Assembly: GCF_026113935.1 (NCBI RefSeq)
Contig: NZ_JAPEUL010000009.1
Span: forward strand, 702,501-766,500
Direction: 5' to 3'
DNA length: 64,000 bases
From: Marinomonas rhodophyticola
GTDB taxonomy: Bacteria > Pseudomonadota > Gammaproteobacteria > Pseudomonadales > Marinomonadaceae
In this document: positions 29,326 to 39,828 of the stretch, piece after piece
How the letters are laid out: every line of letters starts with the position of its first letter
Position numbering within the stretch: the first letter of the stretch is position 1
Made by a program: the position numbers and the translations under genes
Notes under the pieces: generated by a model
What the model was told of the DNA's origin: nothing
Databases searched by the model: none
What the model saw: only the letters and a program-made list of their open reading frames with translations

Positions 29326-29362
29326 TCTTAATAAATCTTTCTGAACGGTGATTTTCCGTTGG

Positions 29363-29388
29363 GCCAGTGCTTGCACTGGCTTTTTTTT
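29363..29388 (+). terminator. Rho-independent terminator
   Basis: Perfect 8-bp stem GCCAGTGC/GCACTGGC with a two-base loop and an eight-T tail, 38 bases after the DctP gene. Confidence 0.9.
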
Positions 29389-29447
29389 GTCTTTTTTTGC
29401 GTGGATTTGGGTCTGAGTGTTTTTTTTCAGAAATGTGTTGGGCTAGA

Positions 29448-30338
29448 TTAGCTCGGCACTTGCGCTTGAAGATGAGTGATTAATCTTTCCATCAAGGGCG
29501 TTAGGCTGTTTTTACGCCATACAAAGTGGATATCGAGTTCTGGTAAAACGCCATCAATCGGGCGGTAGGTTAAGCCTTCTCGTTGATCGAATTGGGTGGA
29601 TTCAGGCACAAGTGCCACACCGACACCAGCGGCGACTAGCGTACGAGTGGTTTGGGTCAGTCGAGCAATTTGTACAATGTTGGGTTCTACTCCGGCTGCA
29701 TGAAGAGAGTGCATAATTTGATCGTATAACGATGGGTGAGCTTGTCGAACAAAGGAGATAAACGGCAACTGGTGTAAGTCACTCAGTGGCACACTGTCTT
29801 TTTGCGCGAGAGGGTGGTTATCAGGCAAAGCGAGAAGGTGTTTTTGTGTTTCATAGTCTTGGTGTTCTAGGTCGGTGATGTCCATCAAGGGGTTGAGGAA
29901 GATCATCGCCAAATCGATTTTTTCTGTTCTTAGCGCATCCAAGGCATGGGTCGTGGTCATTTCTTCTAGATTCAAAGTGACGCCATGATTGTCTTGTTTG
30001 AACTGAGCAATGCCTTTGGAAAAATGCGGTGTGCCAGCCGCCCAAACAAACCCAAGCGATAGGTTACCAGCTGTGCCGTTGGCAACACTGCGAACTTGTT
30101 CTTGTATCTTTTCCCAGTTCTGCAACAGTGCTCTTGCTTGAGGTAGCAAAGCTTCTCCTGCAGGCGTCAGAGAGACTTTTTGGCTGCTGCGCTCAAACAG
30201 TACGGCGCCGAGTTCATCTTCAATGGCTTTGATTTGTTGCGACAGCGGTGGCTGGGCAATATGCAATCGAGCCGCAGCGCGTCCAAAATGCAGCTCTTCC
30301 GCCACGGTAATAAAATAATTCAGTTTTCTAAAGCGCAT
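29448..30338 (-). CDS. LysR-family transcriptional regulator
   Basis: A 296-residue LysR protein with the N-terminal HTH (HFGRAAARLHIAQPPLSQQIKAIEDELG) and an effector domain of the CatR/BenM-like subgroup. The HFGRAAxxLHIAQPPLSQQI form is common to regulators of aromatic and sugar-acid genes. It is divergent from the Gfo/Idh/MocA gene across 103 bases, the classic layout for a LysR target. Confidence 0.85.
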   Translation of the reverse strand: MRFRKLNYFITVAEELHFGRAAARLHIAQPPLSQQIKAIEDELGAVLFERSSQKVSLTPAGEALLPQARALLQNWEKIQEQVRSVANGTAGNLSLGFVWAAGTPHFSKGIAQFKQDNHGVTLNLEEMTTTHALDALRTEKIDLAMIFLNPLMDITDLEHQDYETQKHLLALPDNHPLAQKDSVPLSDLHQLPFISFVRQAHPSLYDQIMHSLHAAGVEPNIVQIARLTQTTRTLVAAGVGVALVPESTQFDQREGLTYRPIDGVLPELDIHFVWRKNSLTPLMERLITHLQAQVPS

Positions 30339-30441
30339 GATATCTTTTTCATATTAAGCATGTGATTAACATATATTAGACATAATGATGTGCTTTTCCT
30401 ATCTTAGCCTTACAAAATAATTCTAAGTTAGGTGAGACCCC

Positions 30442-31653
30442 ATGAGCAGAGAAAAAATCGACGGACAGCTATTCAGTTACACTGGCCCAGCTTTTCATTA
30501 CATCAACGAAGAAGAACGTCACTTCTTCGCCAAAGAGCCAGCGCAGTTTCGTGTGAACCTGATTGGTTGCGGCATGATTGGTATGGAACACATGCGTGTG
30601 GCGACTCGCGTTGGTCGTTCTGCTATTCATGGTGTGTTCGATCTAAACGAGCGCAGCGTCAAAGTAGCCAAAGAAGAGTTCGCTAAAATCACTGATGAAG
30701 ATTTCAAAGTCTACGACAGCCTAGAAGCAGCCTGTAATGACCCAGAAGTTGACGGTATTTTAATTTGTACGCCTAATTTTACTCACCTTGATGTTCTAAA
30801 AGTAGCGATCAAATCGGGCAAACACATCTTCATGGAAAAGCCGATGGCGACCAAGTTAGAAGATGCCTACGAAATCACCAAAATGGCGAAAGAATACGGC
30901 GCTGTTTTGCAGATCGGTTTGCAGTACCGTTATAAATCTATCTATTCCGAAGCCATTCACGAAGTACTAGAGCGCAAAGCTGTGGGTGAAGTGAAGATGA
31001 TCAACATCATGGAACACCGTATTCCCTTCCTTGATAAAGTAAACCAGTGGAACAAGTTCTCTAAATTCTCTGGTGGTACGCTGGTGGAAAAATGCTGCCA
31101 CTACTTTGATTTAATGAATTTGTTCGCACAGTCTCGTCCTGTTCGTGTTTATGCCAATGGTTCCCAGTCTACCAACTTCCGTGACTTTGAATTCAAAGGC
31201 GAAAAATCCGACATTCTTGATAGCGCGTTTGTTACCGTAGAATATGAAAATGGCGTTCGCGCAGGTTTCAACCTTTGCATGTTTGCCCCTATGTTCCATG
31301 AAGAGCTATTGGTGTGCGGTGATGAAGGTCGTGTGAAAGCGGCTGAGATCGAAGACTTCAGTGAAAACGCACGTTTGCGTACCGAAATGGAAGTTTTCTG
31401 TGGTCAGAATCGTCCGTCTAAAACATCACAGCCAAGCTACCCTAAATTGATCGAAGCGTCTGGTCATAACGGTGCGACGTGGTTTGAACACATTGCTTTT
31501 GCTGATCAAATGGCTGGCAAAAAAACCAACAGCGCGACAGTCGAAGAAGGCTTCTGGTCTGTTGTAGTTGGGTGTGCCGCGGAGGAATCGGTAAAAACAG
31601 GCAAGATTATCGATGTGGCTGAACTGCTTAAATCAAAAGGGATTGAGCTGTAA
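30442..31653 (+). CDS. Gfo/Idh/MocA-family oxidoreductase
   Basis: A 403-residue NAD(P)-dependent dehydrogenase. The N-terminal Rossmann domain starts at ~residue 36 with LIGCGMIGMEHM, followed by the EKPMA motif that carries the catalytic Lys. The C-terminal domain has GGTLVEKCCHYFDLMN, the His-containing active-site helix. Substrates of the family are sugars, inositols and sugar acids. A ~35-residue N-terminal extension precedes the Rossmann fold. It is a single gene between a LysR regulator and a terminator; linkage to the flanking clusters is only positional. Confidence 0.8.
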   Translation: MSREKIDGQLFSYTGPAFHYINEEERHFFAKEPAQFRVNLIGCGMIGMEHMRVATRVGRSAIHGVFDLNERSVKVAKEEFAKITDEDFKVYDSLEAACNDPEVDGILICTPNFTHLDVLKVAIKSGKHIFMEKPMATKLEDAYEITKMAKEYGAVLQIGLQYRYKSIYSEAIHEVLERKAVGEVKMINIMEHRIPFLDKVNQWNKFSKFSGGTLVEKCCHYFDLMNLFAQSRPVRVYANGSQSTNFRDFEFKGEKSDILDSAFVTVEYENGVRAGFNLCMFAPMFHEELLVCGDEGRVKAAEIEDFSENARLRTEMEVFCGQNRPSKTSQPSYPKLIEASGHNGATWFEHIAFADQMAGKKTNSATVEEGFWSVVVGCAAEESVKTGKIIDVAELLKSKGIEL

Positions 31654-31680
31654 TAAATGACATAAGGCCAAAACTAGAGC

Positions 31681-31714
31681 CTCAAGTTTGTTTAGCAAAC
31701 TTGAGCTTTTTTTT
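31681..31714 (+). terminator. Rho-independent terminator
   Basis: Perfect 10-bp stem CTCAAGTTTG/CAAACTTGAG, five-base loop, then an eight-T run. Confidence 0.9.
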
Positions 31715-31787
31715 GCTTTGTGCCAAATGAAACTAAATACTGGATGTTTACAGGAGGACAAAAAAAATCCAATTCTGAGTTGAAATG

Positions 31788-31804
31788 TTAGTTGTATGAT
31801 GTAT
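31788..31804. promoter_or_regulatory. Candidate operator of the glucarate/galactarate cluster (site 1)
   Basis: TTAGTTGTATGATGTAT lies 73 bases upstream of the tctC start, and the same 17-mer recurs upstream of kdgD at 36567. A FadR-type GntR gene in the cluster is the likely ligand (inference). Confidence 0.55.
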
Positions 31805-31876
31805 GATGTTTTTTAGCTCCTTTATGGGGTCATAAAAATACGTCCTAACTACAAAAACAACGATAGGAATACGGTT

Positions 31877-32927
31877 ATGAAAAAATTGTTTCAGAGCCTC
31901 TAGCCTTGTATTGATGGCAGCTTGTGCCTTAGCTCCTGCAGTAACCTATGCTGCTGAGAACCCAATTCGAGGCAATATTCGTGTGGTGATTGGCTCTACA
32001 TCCACGGGTGGTGATACTTATCAGGCAGCGGCTATTATTACTGAAGCGTTAGCCAAGAAAATCGATACAAACATTAAGGTCGATGCGGTTGGTTTTTCAG
32101 CTGGTTATCAGGCGCTTGAGCGAGTGCCAAGCGGCAATACCTTGATGATTTTTCATGACCAAGCCTATCTTGGTTATTTATATGGACAAAAAGGTTACGA
32201 AGATCCGTTTGAAAAGTGGAATATTGGACCGTCTTTTGCCATCAATCCAGGCAACGGTTATTTAGTGTCAAAAAACTCACCCTACAAAAATATGGATGAG
32301 ATCTTAAACGCAGCGGGCAATGGCAAAACAGTTCGTGTTGCTATTCAGCCTGGTGGTGTGTCCGAAATTGGTTATACCGCGATGAAAAATGCTGTTCGTT
32401 TGGCATACCCAGGTCAAGAAGACAATCTAGTGGCATTGAATACGGACTCTCAGTCAGACAAAAACCAAGCGTTGTTTGATGGTTTGGCTGATGTTATCAA
32501 TGGTAGTGTACAAGCTAACGAGCAATATACACGCTTGCCAGCGGATGATCAGAAGGCAATGAACTTTGTCTGGTTAACGGCAAAAGCGTCGACGATTGGT
32601 CAAGCCAATCCTAATGGCATGGGGGAAACTTCTCGTGATCAGTTAATGCAATATGCGTCAGGTCTTGGGGTGAATATTCCCATGGATGCCGATAATGACT
32701 TTACTTTCGATAAGGAGTTTTTCTTCTTATATAACAAACGTATGTCGCCTGAAGCTATCAAGTTTTTAGATAATGCCTTGGCTGAAGTGTTTGCCGATGG
32801 TGAAGTGCAAGAAACCCTCAAAAAGTCTTTTTTCATCCCAAACTTCCGAACTTCTGCTGAAGCTCAGCAGCACTTAAAAGCGAAAAGTGACAGCTACGCG
32901 AAGATTATTAATAGTTTGCACAAATAA
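31877..32927 (+). CDS. tctC: TTT-family periplasmic binding protein, TctC-like (frameshifted signal peptide)
   Basis: The extracytoplasmic receptor of a tripartite tricarboxylate transporter. The mature part begins after AVTYAAEN and has the Bug/TctC pattern (RVVIGSTSTGGDTYQAAAII). The natural start, MKKLFQ at 31877 behind AGGAATACGGTT, is out of frame with the rest; one extra base near 31895 explains this and restores a complete signal peptide. It heads tctCBA-garD and probably binds glucarate or galactarate. Confidence 0.8.
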
Positions 32928-32938
32928 TCTTCTTAGAT

Positions 32939-32971
32939 TGGCGTCGTAGGTATTGCGTGCCTGCGACGCCA
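32939..32971 (+). other. Intercistronic hairpin between tctC and tctB
   Basis: A 12-bp stem (TGGCGTCGTAGG with CCTGCGACGCCA, one G-U pair) with a nine-base loop and no T run. It may protect the upstream binding-protein mRNA or weakly attenuate, giving more receptor than permease. Confidence 0.6.
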
Positions 32972-32996
32972 TGGTATCTCGCGTGTGAGGGTCAAT

Positions 32997-33434
32997 ATGT
33001 TTGATTGGTTTATATCGTTGAATTCGGTGACGATCGATTTTGATACGTCTCATCAGTTCTTTCCTCGAATTATCATTACGCTGTTGCTGGTGTTAGGGAG
33101 CTTGATTCTTCTTGCTAACATTCGTCCTGTCTGGCGAGCAATGCGTTCTGGCCGTTATCAGTTTTTTGTGCGTAACGCGGATTTCTTCCGCTTGTTGGTA
33201 ACCCTAGTGCTGATTCCTGTGTATTTCTGGTCGATGGATGCGATAGGTGAAGTGCTGCCCAATATGGGATTGGGCTTTTTGCTGGCGTCGATTCCTTTTG
33301 TGTTTCTGATGTCGATGCTTTATTGCCATGAAAGAACTCGCCGGAATGTCACCATCATTACTGCCAATGCTGTGATTGCGCCTACTGTCGTATGGGGCGT
33401 GCTTTACCATCTTTTCCTTGTGTCTATGCCTTAG
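32997..33434 (+). CDS. tctB: TTT-family small membrane subunit, TctB-like
   Basis: About 145 residues with four hydrophobic segments and no strongly conserved motif, as usual for TctB. ATG 32997 with GAGGG just upstream is preferred to the GTG at 32985. Its place between tctC and tctA identifies it. Confidence 0.75.
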   Translation: MFDWFISLNSVTIDFDTSHQFFPRIIITLLLVLGSLILLANIRPVWRAMRSGRYQFFVRNADFFRLLVTLVLIPVYFWSMDAIGEVLPNMGLGFLLASIPFVFLMSMLYCHERTRRNVTIITANAVIAPTVVWGVLYHLFLVSMP

Positions 33435-33452
33435 CTATCAGGAGTAAATGTT

Positions 33453-34954
33453 ATGGAGTTTTTAGAATTACTCTCGCCGGCTTTTTTCTTGCTAGCCGCC
33501 GCTGGGGCAATTATTGGTATTGTTTTTGGGGCTATCCCTGGAATGACTGCAACAATGGCGGTCGCAGTTTGTTTACCGCTGACCTATACATTGGGTTTGC
33601 AAGAAGGCTTAGCTTTATTATTGGGTCTATATGTGGGGGGGATTTCAGGTGGTTTGGTGCCTGCCATATTGCTCAATATCCCAGGAACCCCTTCGTCTAT
33701 CACGACGACCTTTGATGGCTACCCAATGGCGCAGCGAGGAGAAGCTGAACGCGCCTTAAAAATATGCATTGTGGCGTCTTTGGTTGGCGGTGTTTTTAGT
33801 GCCTTGGTGTTGTTTTTCTTTGCGCCAGTGTTGGCGGATTTTGCCATTAAGTTTTCTTATGTTGAAAAATTCTTAATGATTTTCTTTGCTCTGACGGTGA
33901 TTGCTTCTTTATCGAAGAATATTGTCATGGGGGTGTTTAGTGGTTTATTGGGGGTCTTGCTCAGTTTAATTGGCTCCTACGATGTGTCAGATGGTGGTAA
34001 TGGTGAGTATCGATTGATGCTGCCGTTTATGGAGCCTTACCTTGCCTTCGGATTTTCCTTGTTGCCTGTCCTGATCGGCTTGTTTGGAATATCGACCATC
34101 ATAGAAGAAGCAGAAAAGGGGGCAAAAGAGTCGTCCCAGGAAGATAAAGTGAACTTAACAAAAGGTAAGCCATTTCGCTTCTCTGTTTTCAAAGGGCAAG
34201 TGGGTAATTTATTGCGCTCCTCTTCGATTGGTACCTTTATTGGGATGTTGCCGGGAATAGGGGGCAGTGCGGCATCGATTTTGGCCTATACCCAACAAAA
34301 AACCTTTCCAAACAGCCTCACAAAATGGGCACCGGTGAGCCTGAAGGGTTGGTGGCGTCTGAGTCTGCCAATAACGGTTTGACAGGTGGCGCTTTAATAC
34401 CGCTATTGTCTCTAGGGATTCCGGGAGACAGTACCACGGCTGTATTGATCGGTGCGTTTACTTTGCAAGGTTTGCAAGTCGGTCCATTGTTTATCGGGGA
34501 AAACATCGAGACATGGTATTCCATGATAACGGCCTTGATGTTTGCCAATGTGGTGATGTTTGTGGTGATGTTTTATGCCATTCGCTACATCGCTAAGGTG
34601 GTGTTGATCCCTAAGTTTATCCTTTATCCCATTATAGTCATGATGTGTACCGTCGGAGCGTATGCCATTAATTACGGCATTATGTTCGATGTCTGGACCT
34701 TGTTTATTTTTGGTGTGGCGGGTTGGATTTTTACCAAGATTGGCATTGAAGTGGCACCGTTGGTGATTGGTTTTATTTTGGGTGGCAGTGCGGAAGTGTA
34801 CTTTGTGAAGAGTTTAGAGTCCTACGGAGAATACACCGTGTTGTTTACTAAAAGCCCGATTGCCATGGTGCTTTGGGGATTGATTGTCTTGTCTATTGTT
34901 GTCTCATTCATGATACATAAAAAAAGCAAGCAGCATTCAGGGGAGAGTAAATGA
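33453..34954 (+). CDS. tctA: TTT-family large membrane subunit, TctA-like (frameshifted)
   Basis: A ~500-residue permease of the tripartite tricarboxylate transporter family, with [18 protein letters not shown] near the start, [20 protein letters not shown] and the C-terminal [14 protein letters not shown] and [16 protein letters not shown] motifs. The frame breaks in the AAAA run near 34322-34325; one more A gives [11 protein letters not shown] and joins the halves. The stop overlaps the garD start (ATGA). Confidence 0.85.
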
Positions 34955-36522
34955 GTTCATCCTATGTGTTAATCAAAATTCATGATAATGACAATGTTGC
35001 GATCATCTTGAATCACGGCGGCGCGCCAGCGGATGCTAAGCTAGATAATGGTTTGGTGCTAAAAGAGGCGGTACCACAAGGTCATAAAGTGTCTTTGCAG
35101 CCAATAAAAGCAGGTGAGAAGATCATTCGTTATAACGAAGTGATTGGTTATGCGGATAAAGATCTGGATGCTGGATGTTGGGTCTCTGAGCAAGTGGTGC
35201 GGATGCCGACGCCGCCAAATCTTGACGAGTTACCACTGGCGACCCGAGAAAAACCTAAATTTGAACCATTAGAGGGTTATACCTTTGAAGGTTATAAAAA
35301 TGCTGATGGTTCTGCTGGTACAAAAAACCTTTTGGGTATCAGTACCAGTGTGCAGTGTGTTGCCGGTATCACAGACTATGTAGTTAAGCTGATCAAGCAG
35401 ACTTTGTTGCCAAAATACCCGAACGTGGATGGTGTGGTGGCACTGAATCATTCCTATGGTTGTGGTGTGGCGATTAACGCACCGAGCGCGATCGTGCCAA
35501 TACGAACTTTGCAAAATATGGCGAAGAACCCCAATTTTGGTGGTGAAATCATGGTGATTGGTTTGGGTTGTGAAAAACTACAACCTCATCGATTGTTAGA
35601 GATCGATGATTCGCAAGCGGTCAATATTTTGCCTAATTCGGCAACGGCGAAACGACTTGAAGACAGCGTGGTGAGTTTGCAAGACGAATCACATCACGGC
35701 TTTCAAGATATGGTTGACCATATTATGGTGATGGCCGAAGAACATCTTAAACGCTTAAATTTACGCCGTCGTGAGCCTTGTCCTATTTCTGAACTGGTTG
35801 TTGGTATGCAATGTGGTGGCAGTGATGCGTTTTCTGGCATTACTGCAAACCCTGCTGTGGGTTATGCCTCGGATCTGATTGTGCGTGCAGGTGGATCGGT
35901 GATGTTTTCAGAAGTCACTGAAGTGCGCGATGCGATTCATTTGTTAACACCAAGAGCTGAAACCGTCGAAGTAGGCAAAGCCTTGCTGCGCGAAATGCAG
36001 TGGTACGACGATTATTTAAATCAGGGGCAAGCGGACCGTAGTGCGAACACGACCCCAGGCAATAAAAAAGGCGGGTTGAATAACATTGTAGAGAAGTCAT
36101 TGGGGTCGATCACCAAGTCTGGTAATAGCCCAATCGTGGATGTGTTAAGTCCAGGGGAGCGCATTCGCAAGCGCGGTTTGAACTTCGCCGCGACCCCTGC
36201 CAGTGACTTTATATGCGGTACGCTTCAGTTTGCCTCTGGTATGAATGTGCAAGTTTTTACTACAGGGCGAGGTACGCCTTACGGTTTAGAAGTGGCACCT
36301 GTGATTAAAGTGTCGACCAATAGTTCATTAGGAAACCGCTGGCATGATTTAATCGACATGGATGCTGGACGTATGGCAACCAAGGAAATCACGTTAGAAG
36401 AAGCGGGTTGGGAGTTGTTCCATCTGATATTAGATGTGGCAAGCGGACGCAAACAGGTGGCAGCAGATCGACTGGGGCTACATAACGACCTAGTGTTGTT
36501 TAACCCAGCCCCAGTGACCTGA
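34951..36522 (+). CDS. garD: Galactarate dehydratase (UxaA/GarD family)
   Basis: A 523-residue metal-dependent dehydratase of the altronate/galactarate family. The N-terminal SAF domain (residues ~1-90) and the [50 protein letters not shown] and CGTLQFASG motifs carry the family's conserved cysteines and histidines. It converts galactarate to 5-dehydro-4-deoxy-glucarate. Length matches GarD, and the neighbours (KdgD, GudD, semialdehyde dehydrogenase) support galactarate over altronate. Confidence 0.88.
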   Translation: MSSSYVLIKIHDNDNVAIILNHGGAPADAKLDNGLVLKEAVPQGHKVSLQPIKAGEKIIRYNEVIGYADKDLDAGCWVSEQVVRMPTPPNLDELPLATREKPKFEPLEGYTFEGYKNADGSAGTKNLLGISTSVQCVAGITDYVVKLIKQTLLPKYPNVDGVVALNHSYGCGVAINAPSAIVPIRTLQNMAKNPNFGGEIMVIGLGCEKLQPHRLLEIDDSQAVNILPNSATAKRLEDSVVSLQDESHHGFQDMVDHIMVMAEEHLKRLNLRRREPCPISELVVGMQCGGSDAFSGITANPAVGYASDLIVRAGGSVMFSEVTEVRDAIHLLTPRAETVEVGKALLREMQWYDDYLNQGQADRSANTTPGNKKGGLNNIVEKSLGSITKSGNSPIVDVLSPGERIRKRGLNFAATPASDFICGTLQFASGMNVQVFTTGRGTPYGLEVAPVIKVSTNSSLGNRWHDLIDMDAGRMATKEITLEEAGWELFHLILDVASGRKQVAADRLGLHNDLVLFNPAPVT

Positions 36523-36566
36523 GTCCAGAGAATGATAAACGTAAATTGGGCTTGTTATTCGTCTGT

Positions 36567-36583
36567 TTAGTTGTATGATGTAT
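36567..36583. promoter_or_regulatory. Candidate operator of the glucarate/galactarate cluster (site 2)
   Basis: An exact copy of TTAGTTGTATGATGTAT (also at 31788) 67 bases before kdgD. Here it is followed by TACAT, extending a loose inverted repeat. Its presence implies a separate regulated promoter for kdgD-gudD. Confidence 0.55.
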
Positions 36584-36650
36584 TACATGTTGTGTAGAAA
36601 ATCTTCCGAACAAGGAAGGTGTTATTAATATAATAAAGAGGAAAAAAAGC

Positions 36651-37562
36651 ATGGCTTTTTCGGTTGAGCAAATGAGATCGGCATTGAGTGATGGACTGTT
36701 GTCCTTTCCTGTAACGGATTTTGATGCAAATGGTAAATTTAATGCAGAGACATTCCGTCAGCGTCTTGAGTCTTTTATTGAACATGGTGTTTCTTCTATT
36801 TTTGTTGCTGGTGGAACGGGTGAATTTTTCTCCTTAGACGAAGATGATTATCGTCAGATCGTCGAATTATCGGTTGCGACCGTAAAAGGCCGTGTTCCGG
36901 TTATTGCCTCGGCGGGTCGCAGTGTTTCTGATGCGAAGAAATTTGTGGCGATTGCCGATGAAGCTGGCTGTGACGGCATTCTTTTGATGCCTCCTTTCCT
37001 AACAGAATGTCCTGAAGACGGTATTGTTGAATACGCTAGCCAAATCATGGCCTCTAGTAAGACACATTTTATTTATTACAACCGTGGAAATGGCATTTTG
37101 ACTGCTGAAAATGTAAAAGCGTTGGCGGTTGCAAATCCAAACATGGTGGCGTTAAAAGACGGCGTTGGTAATATTGCAGCATTGAACGACACAATTAAAA
37201 CTGTCGGCGATCGTTTGGTGTACATTGGTGGCGTGCCAACGGCGGAAATTTTCGCTGAAGCCTATTTGTCGATAGGCGTGAATACCTACTCTTCTGCTGT
37301 ATTTAACTTTATGCCGGAAATGGCTAACAAGTTCTACAAAGCATTACGTGCCGGCGATCAAGCGGTTGTCACGGCGATTATCAAAGATTTCTTTATTCCA
37401 TTCTGTCGTTTGCGCGATCGTAAAAAAGGCTACGCAGTGAGCTTAATTAAAGCTGGCGCTACCTTGATGGGGCACAGTGCTGGTGATGTTCGTGCTCCAC
37501 TAACGATGCCAACGCCAAGTGAAGTGGCTGAGTTAGACGCTATTATCAAGAAAAATTCTTAA
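36651..37562 (+). CDS. kdgD: 5-dehydro-4-deoxyglucarate dehydratase
   Basis: A 303-residue member of the dihydrodipicolinate synthase family. The Schiff-base Lys lies in MVALKDGVGN, the catalytic Tyr in IYYNRGNG, and the family GGTGEFFSL loop is present. The enzyme dehydrates and decarboxylates 5-dehydro-4-deoxyglucarate to 2-oxoglutarate semialdehyde. It links the galactarate and glucarate branches of the operon to the final dehydrogenase. Confidence 0.9.
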   Translation: MAFSVEQMRSALSDGLLSFPVTDFDANGKFNAETFRQRLESFIEHGVSSIFVAGGTGEFFSLDEDDYRQIVELSVATVKGRVPVIASAGRSVSDAKKFVAIADEAGCDGILLMPPFLTECPEDGIVEYASQIMASSKTHFIYYNRGNGILTAENVKALAVANPNMVALKDGVGNIAALNDTIKTVGDRLVYIGGVPTAEIFAEAYLSIGVNTYSSAVFNFMPEMANKFYKALRAGDQAVVTAIIKDFFIPFCRLRDRKKGYAVSLIKAGATLMGHSAGDVRAPLTMPTPSEVAELDAIIKKNS

Positions 37563-37569
37563 TATCGTA

Positions 37570-37610
37570 GAGAAGGCTGGGCTGGACTGTCCAACCTTCT
37601 TGTTCTTTTT
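37570..37610 (+). terminator. Possible terminator between kdgD and gudD
   Basis: AGAAGGCTGG and CCAACCTTCT pair with one mismatch and are followed by TGTTCTTTTT. It may be a partial terminator, since gudD starts about 20 bases later without a clear promoter. Confidence 0.5.
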
Positions 37611-37630
37611 ACAACGCTGAGATTCGCATT

Positions 37631-38956
37631 ATGTTTACAACAATAAAAAAGATGCAGGTGATACCTGTGGCTGGATACGATAGTTTTTTATTAAATTTAA
37701 GCGGTGGACATGCGCCTTGGTTTATTCGCACCGTTGTCGTATTGGAAGATAATGACGGCAATATCGGCTTAGGTGAAGTGCCGGCGACGGATAAAATTAT
37801 TTCTACACTTGAAGAGTGCCGCGTGCTGGTTGAAGGCAAAAACGTTGGAAAATGGAAAAGTATTGTCAGTGATGTGCGGCAAGCTACATCTGGCAAATCG
37901 GATGATGTGCGTGGTAATCAAACATTTGATCTAAGAACAGCGGTTCATGTTATTACCGCGATTGAATCTGCATTATTAGATTTAGCCGGTCAGAATATGG
38001 GCTTGCCTGTGGTTGATTTGCTTGGTCAATATGGAAAACAGCGGGATGAAGTCGAAGCATTAGGTTATTTGTTCTTTCTTGGGGACCGCACCAAAACAAA
38101 TTTGCCTTACCCAACCTATGATAACCCAGTAGATGAGTGGGATCGGGTTCGCGGTCTGGAAGCCGTCACTCCTGAATCCATTGCGACATTAGCGAAAGCG
38201 GCTTATGCCCGTTACGGCTTCAAAGATTTCAAATTAAAAGGTGGCGTGTTGGATGGTCATCAAGAGGCGGAGTGTATTGCTGCTTTATACGAGGCTTTTC
38301 CTGATGCGCGTTTAACGCTGGATCCAAATGGCGCGTGGACGCTGGATCAAGCGGTTGAATACCTTACGCCAGTGAAGCACATGCTGAGTTACGCAGAAGA
38401 TCCTTGCGGCCAAGAAGGAGCGTGGTCTGGCCGTGAAACCATGTCCGAATTCAAACGCAGAACCGGCCTAAAAACCGCGACAAATATGATTGCGACGGAT
38501 TGGAAACAGCTGAAAAACGCCGTGCGTCTTGATTCGGTTGATATTCCGCTCGCCGACTGTCATTTCTGGACCATGCAAGGCGCGGTTGCTGTGGGCGAGC
38601 TTTGCAATGAGTGGGGAATGACATGGGACTCTCACAGCAATAACCATTTTGATATTTCGTTAGCGATGATGACGCATGTTGCCGCCGCGTGTCCAGGAGA
38701 GGTTACAGCGATAGATACTCATTGGATATGGCAAGATGGGCAACGAGTAACCAAAGCACCCTTAAAAATTCGTGGCGGTAAAATTACAGTGCCAACGAAA
38801 CCGGGTTTAGGTATTGAACTGGATCGTGAAAAACTAATGGAAGCCCATGCACTGTATAAAACGCTCACCTTAGGTCAGCGTGATGACAGTTTGGCAATGC
38901 AGTTTCTTATTCCCGGTTGGACGTTTGATCCTAAGAAACCAGCGCTTGTTAGATAA
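37631..38956 (+). CDS. gudD: Glucarate dehydratase
   Basis: A 441-residue enolase-superfamily enzyme. The KDFKLKGG motif (catalytic KxK), the metal-binding Asp in TLDPNGAW, the Glu in YAEDPCG, and the His in [13 protein letters not shown] are the glucarate dehydratase residues. It dehydrates D-glucarate to 5-dehydro-4-deoxyglucarate, the KdgD substrate. Length equals that of E. coli GudD. Confidence 0.9.
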   Translation: MFTTIKKMQVIPVAGYDSFLLNLSGGHAPWFIRTVVVLEDNDGNIGLGEVPATDKIISTLEECRVLVEGKNVGKWKSIVSDVRQATSGKSDDVRGNQTFDLRTAVHVITAIESALLDLAGQNMGLPVVDLLGQYGKQRDEVEALGYLFFLGDRTKTNLPYPTYDNPVDEWDRVRGLEAVTPESIATLAKAAYARYGFKDFKLKGGVLDGHQEAECIAALYEAFPDARLTLDPNGAWTLDQAVEYLTPVKHMLSYAEDPCGQEGAWSGRETMSEFKRRTGLKTATNMIATDWKQLKNAVRLDSVDIPLADCHFWTMQGAVAVGELCNEWGMTWDSHSNNHFDISLAMMTHVAAACPGEVTAIDTHWIWQDGQRVTKAPLKIRGGKITVPTKPGLGIELDREKLMEAHALYKTLTLGQRDDSLAMQFLIPGWTFDPKKPALVR

Positions 38957-39006
38957 GTAGCGCTGGGGTAATGTTCAGGGTTTTAGAATATACGGCGCAA
39001 TCAGAT

Positions 39007-39771
39007 ATGGATAGGGTGAAAACAGTGGCAAAATCACTACAAATAGAACGAGTAGGCAAAGGCGATAGCTTGGCAAGCAATGTTGCAAAACAGCTTGAAA
39101 AGCAGATTTCGGCTGGGCACATTTCTGTGGGAGATAAATTGCCGACAGAAAATGCGTTATGCGATCTATTTGGCGTGAGTCGAACTGTTATTCGAGAAGC
39201 CATCACCCAGTTGAAATCGTTAGGCTTGGTGGAGACAAAACGTGGCGTGGGGACGAGTGTTATTCGTGCTCAATCAAGCGAAACCTTGTTTGCTTATCGA
39301 ATCGATCCTACGGCGATTGCCGATATTCTACATATCTTAGAAATGCGCTTGAGTGTGGAAACAACGGCTTGTGAATTGGCGGCATTGCGTCGTTCAGACG
39401 AAGACGTTGCCATACTTGAGAAGCACTTCAATGAGTTTGACGAGGCATTAAGCCAGGGCGAATTGGCGAGAAAAGAAGATTATGCTTTCCATTTAGCGAT
39501 TTGCACTGCTACTCGTAACCCTTTCCTTAAACAGTTTTATGAGCAGTTTAATAAGAACGTTATCCCCAGAGCAAAATTAATAAACACAAACTTGAAGCAG
39601 GTCGCTACAGACGAATATTTGCGCCGCATTCGATCAGAGCATCTTGAAATACTCAATTGTATCAAAAACCAAGATGCAGAAGGCGCAAAACAGGCCATGC
39701 ATAATCACTTATATCGTGCCTACCATCTGTATGAACGCTACCAGAGCGATAATAAGTTTGATCTAGAATAA
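39007..39771 (+). CDS. FadR-subfamily GntR regulator of the sugar-acid cluster
   Basis: About 254 residues: a winged helix (LPTENALCDLFGVSRTVIREAITQLKSLGLVETKRGVGT) and an all-helical FCD effector domain with the metal-site pattern HNEFDE / FHLAI / EHLEI. FCD regulators of this type bind hexuronate or aldarate intermediates. ATG 39007 is the best-placed start, with alternatives at 38971 and GTG 39025. It lies within the operon, between gudD and the dehydrogenase, so it is likely the repressor for the two 17-base sites. Confidence 0.8.
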   Translation: MDRVKTVAKSLQIERVGKGDSLASNVAKQLEKQISAGHISVGDKLPTENALCDLFGVSRTVIREAITQLKSLGLVETKRGVGTSVIRAQSSETLFAYRIDPTAIADILHILEMRLSVETTACELAALRRSDEDVAILEKHFNEFDEALSQGELARKEDYAFHLAICTATRNPFLKQFYEQFNKNVIPRAKLINTNLKQVATDEYLRRIRSEHLEILNCIKNQDAEGAKQAMHNHLYRAYHLYERYQSDNKFDLE

Positions 39772-39777
39772 CGTAAT

Positions 39778-39806
39778 AAAAGTGAGTTTGGCTCACTTTT
39801 ATTTTT
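39778..39806 (+). terminator. Rho-independent terminator
   Basis: Perfect 9-bp stem AAAAGTGAG/CTCACTTTT, five-base loop, then ATTTTT. Confidence 0.8.
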
Positions 39807-39828
39807 CGATAAAACTGAGGGGGGAAAC

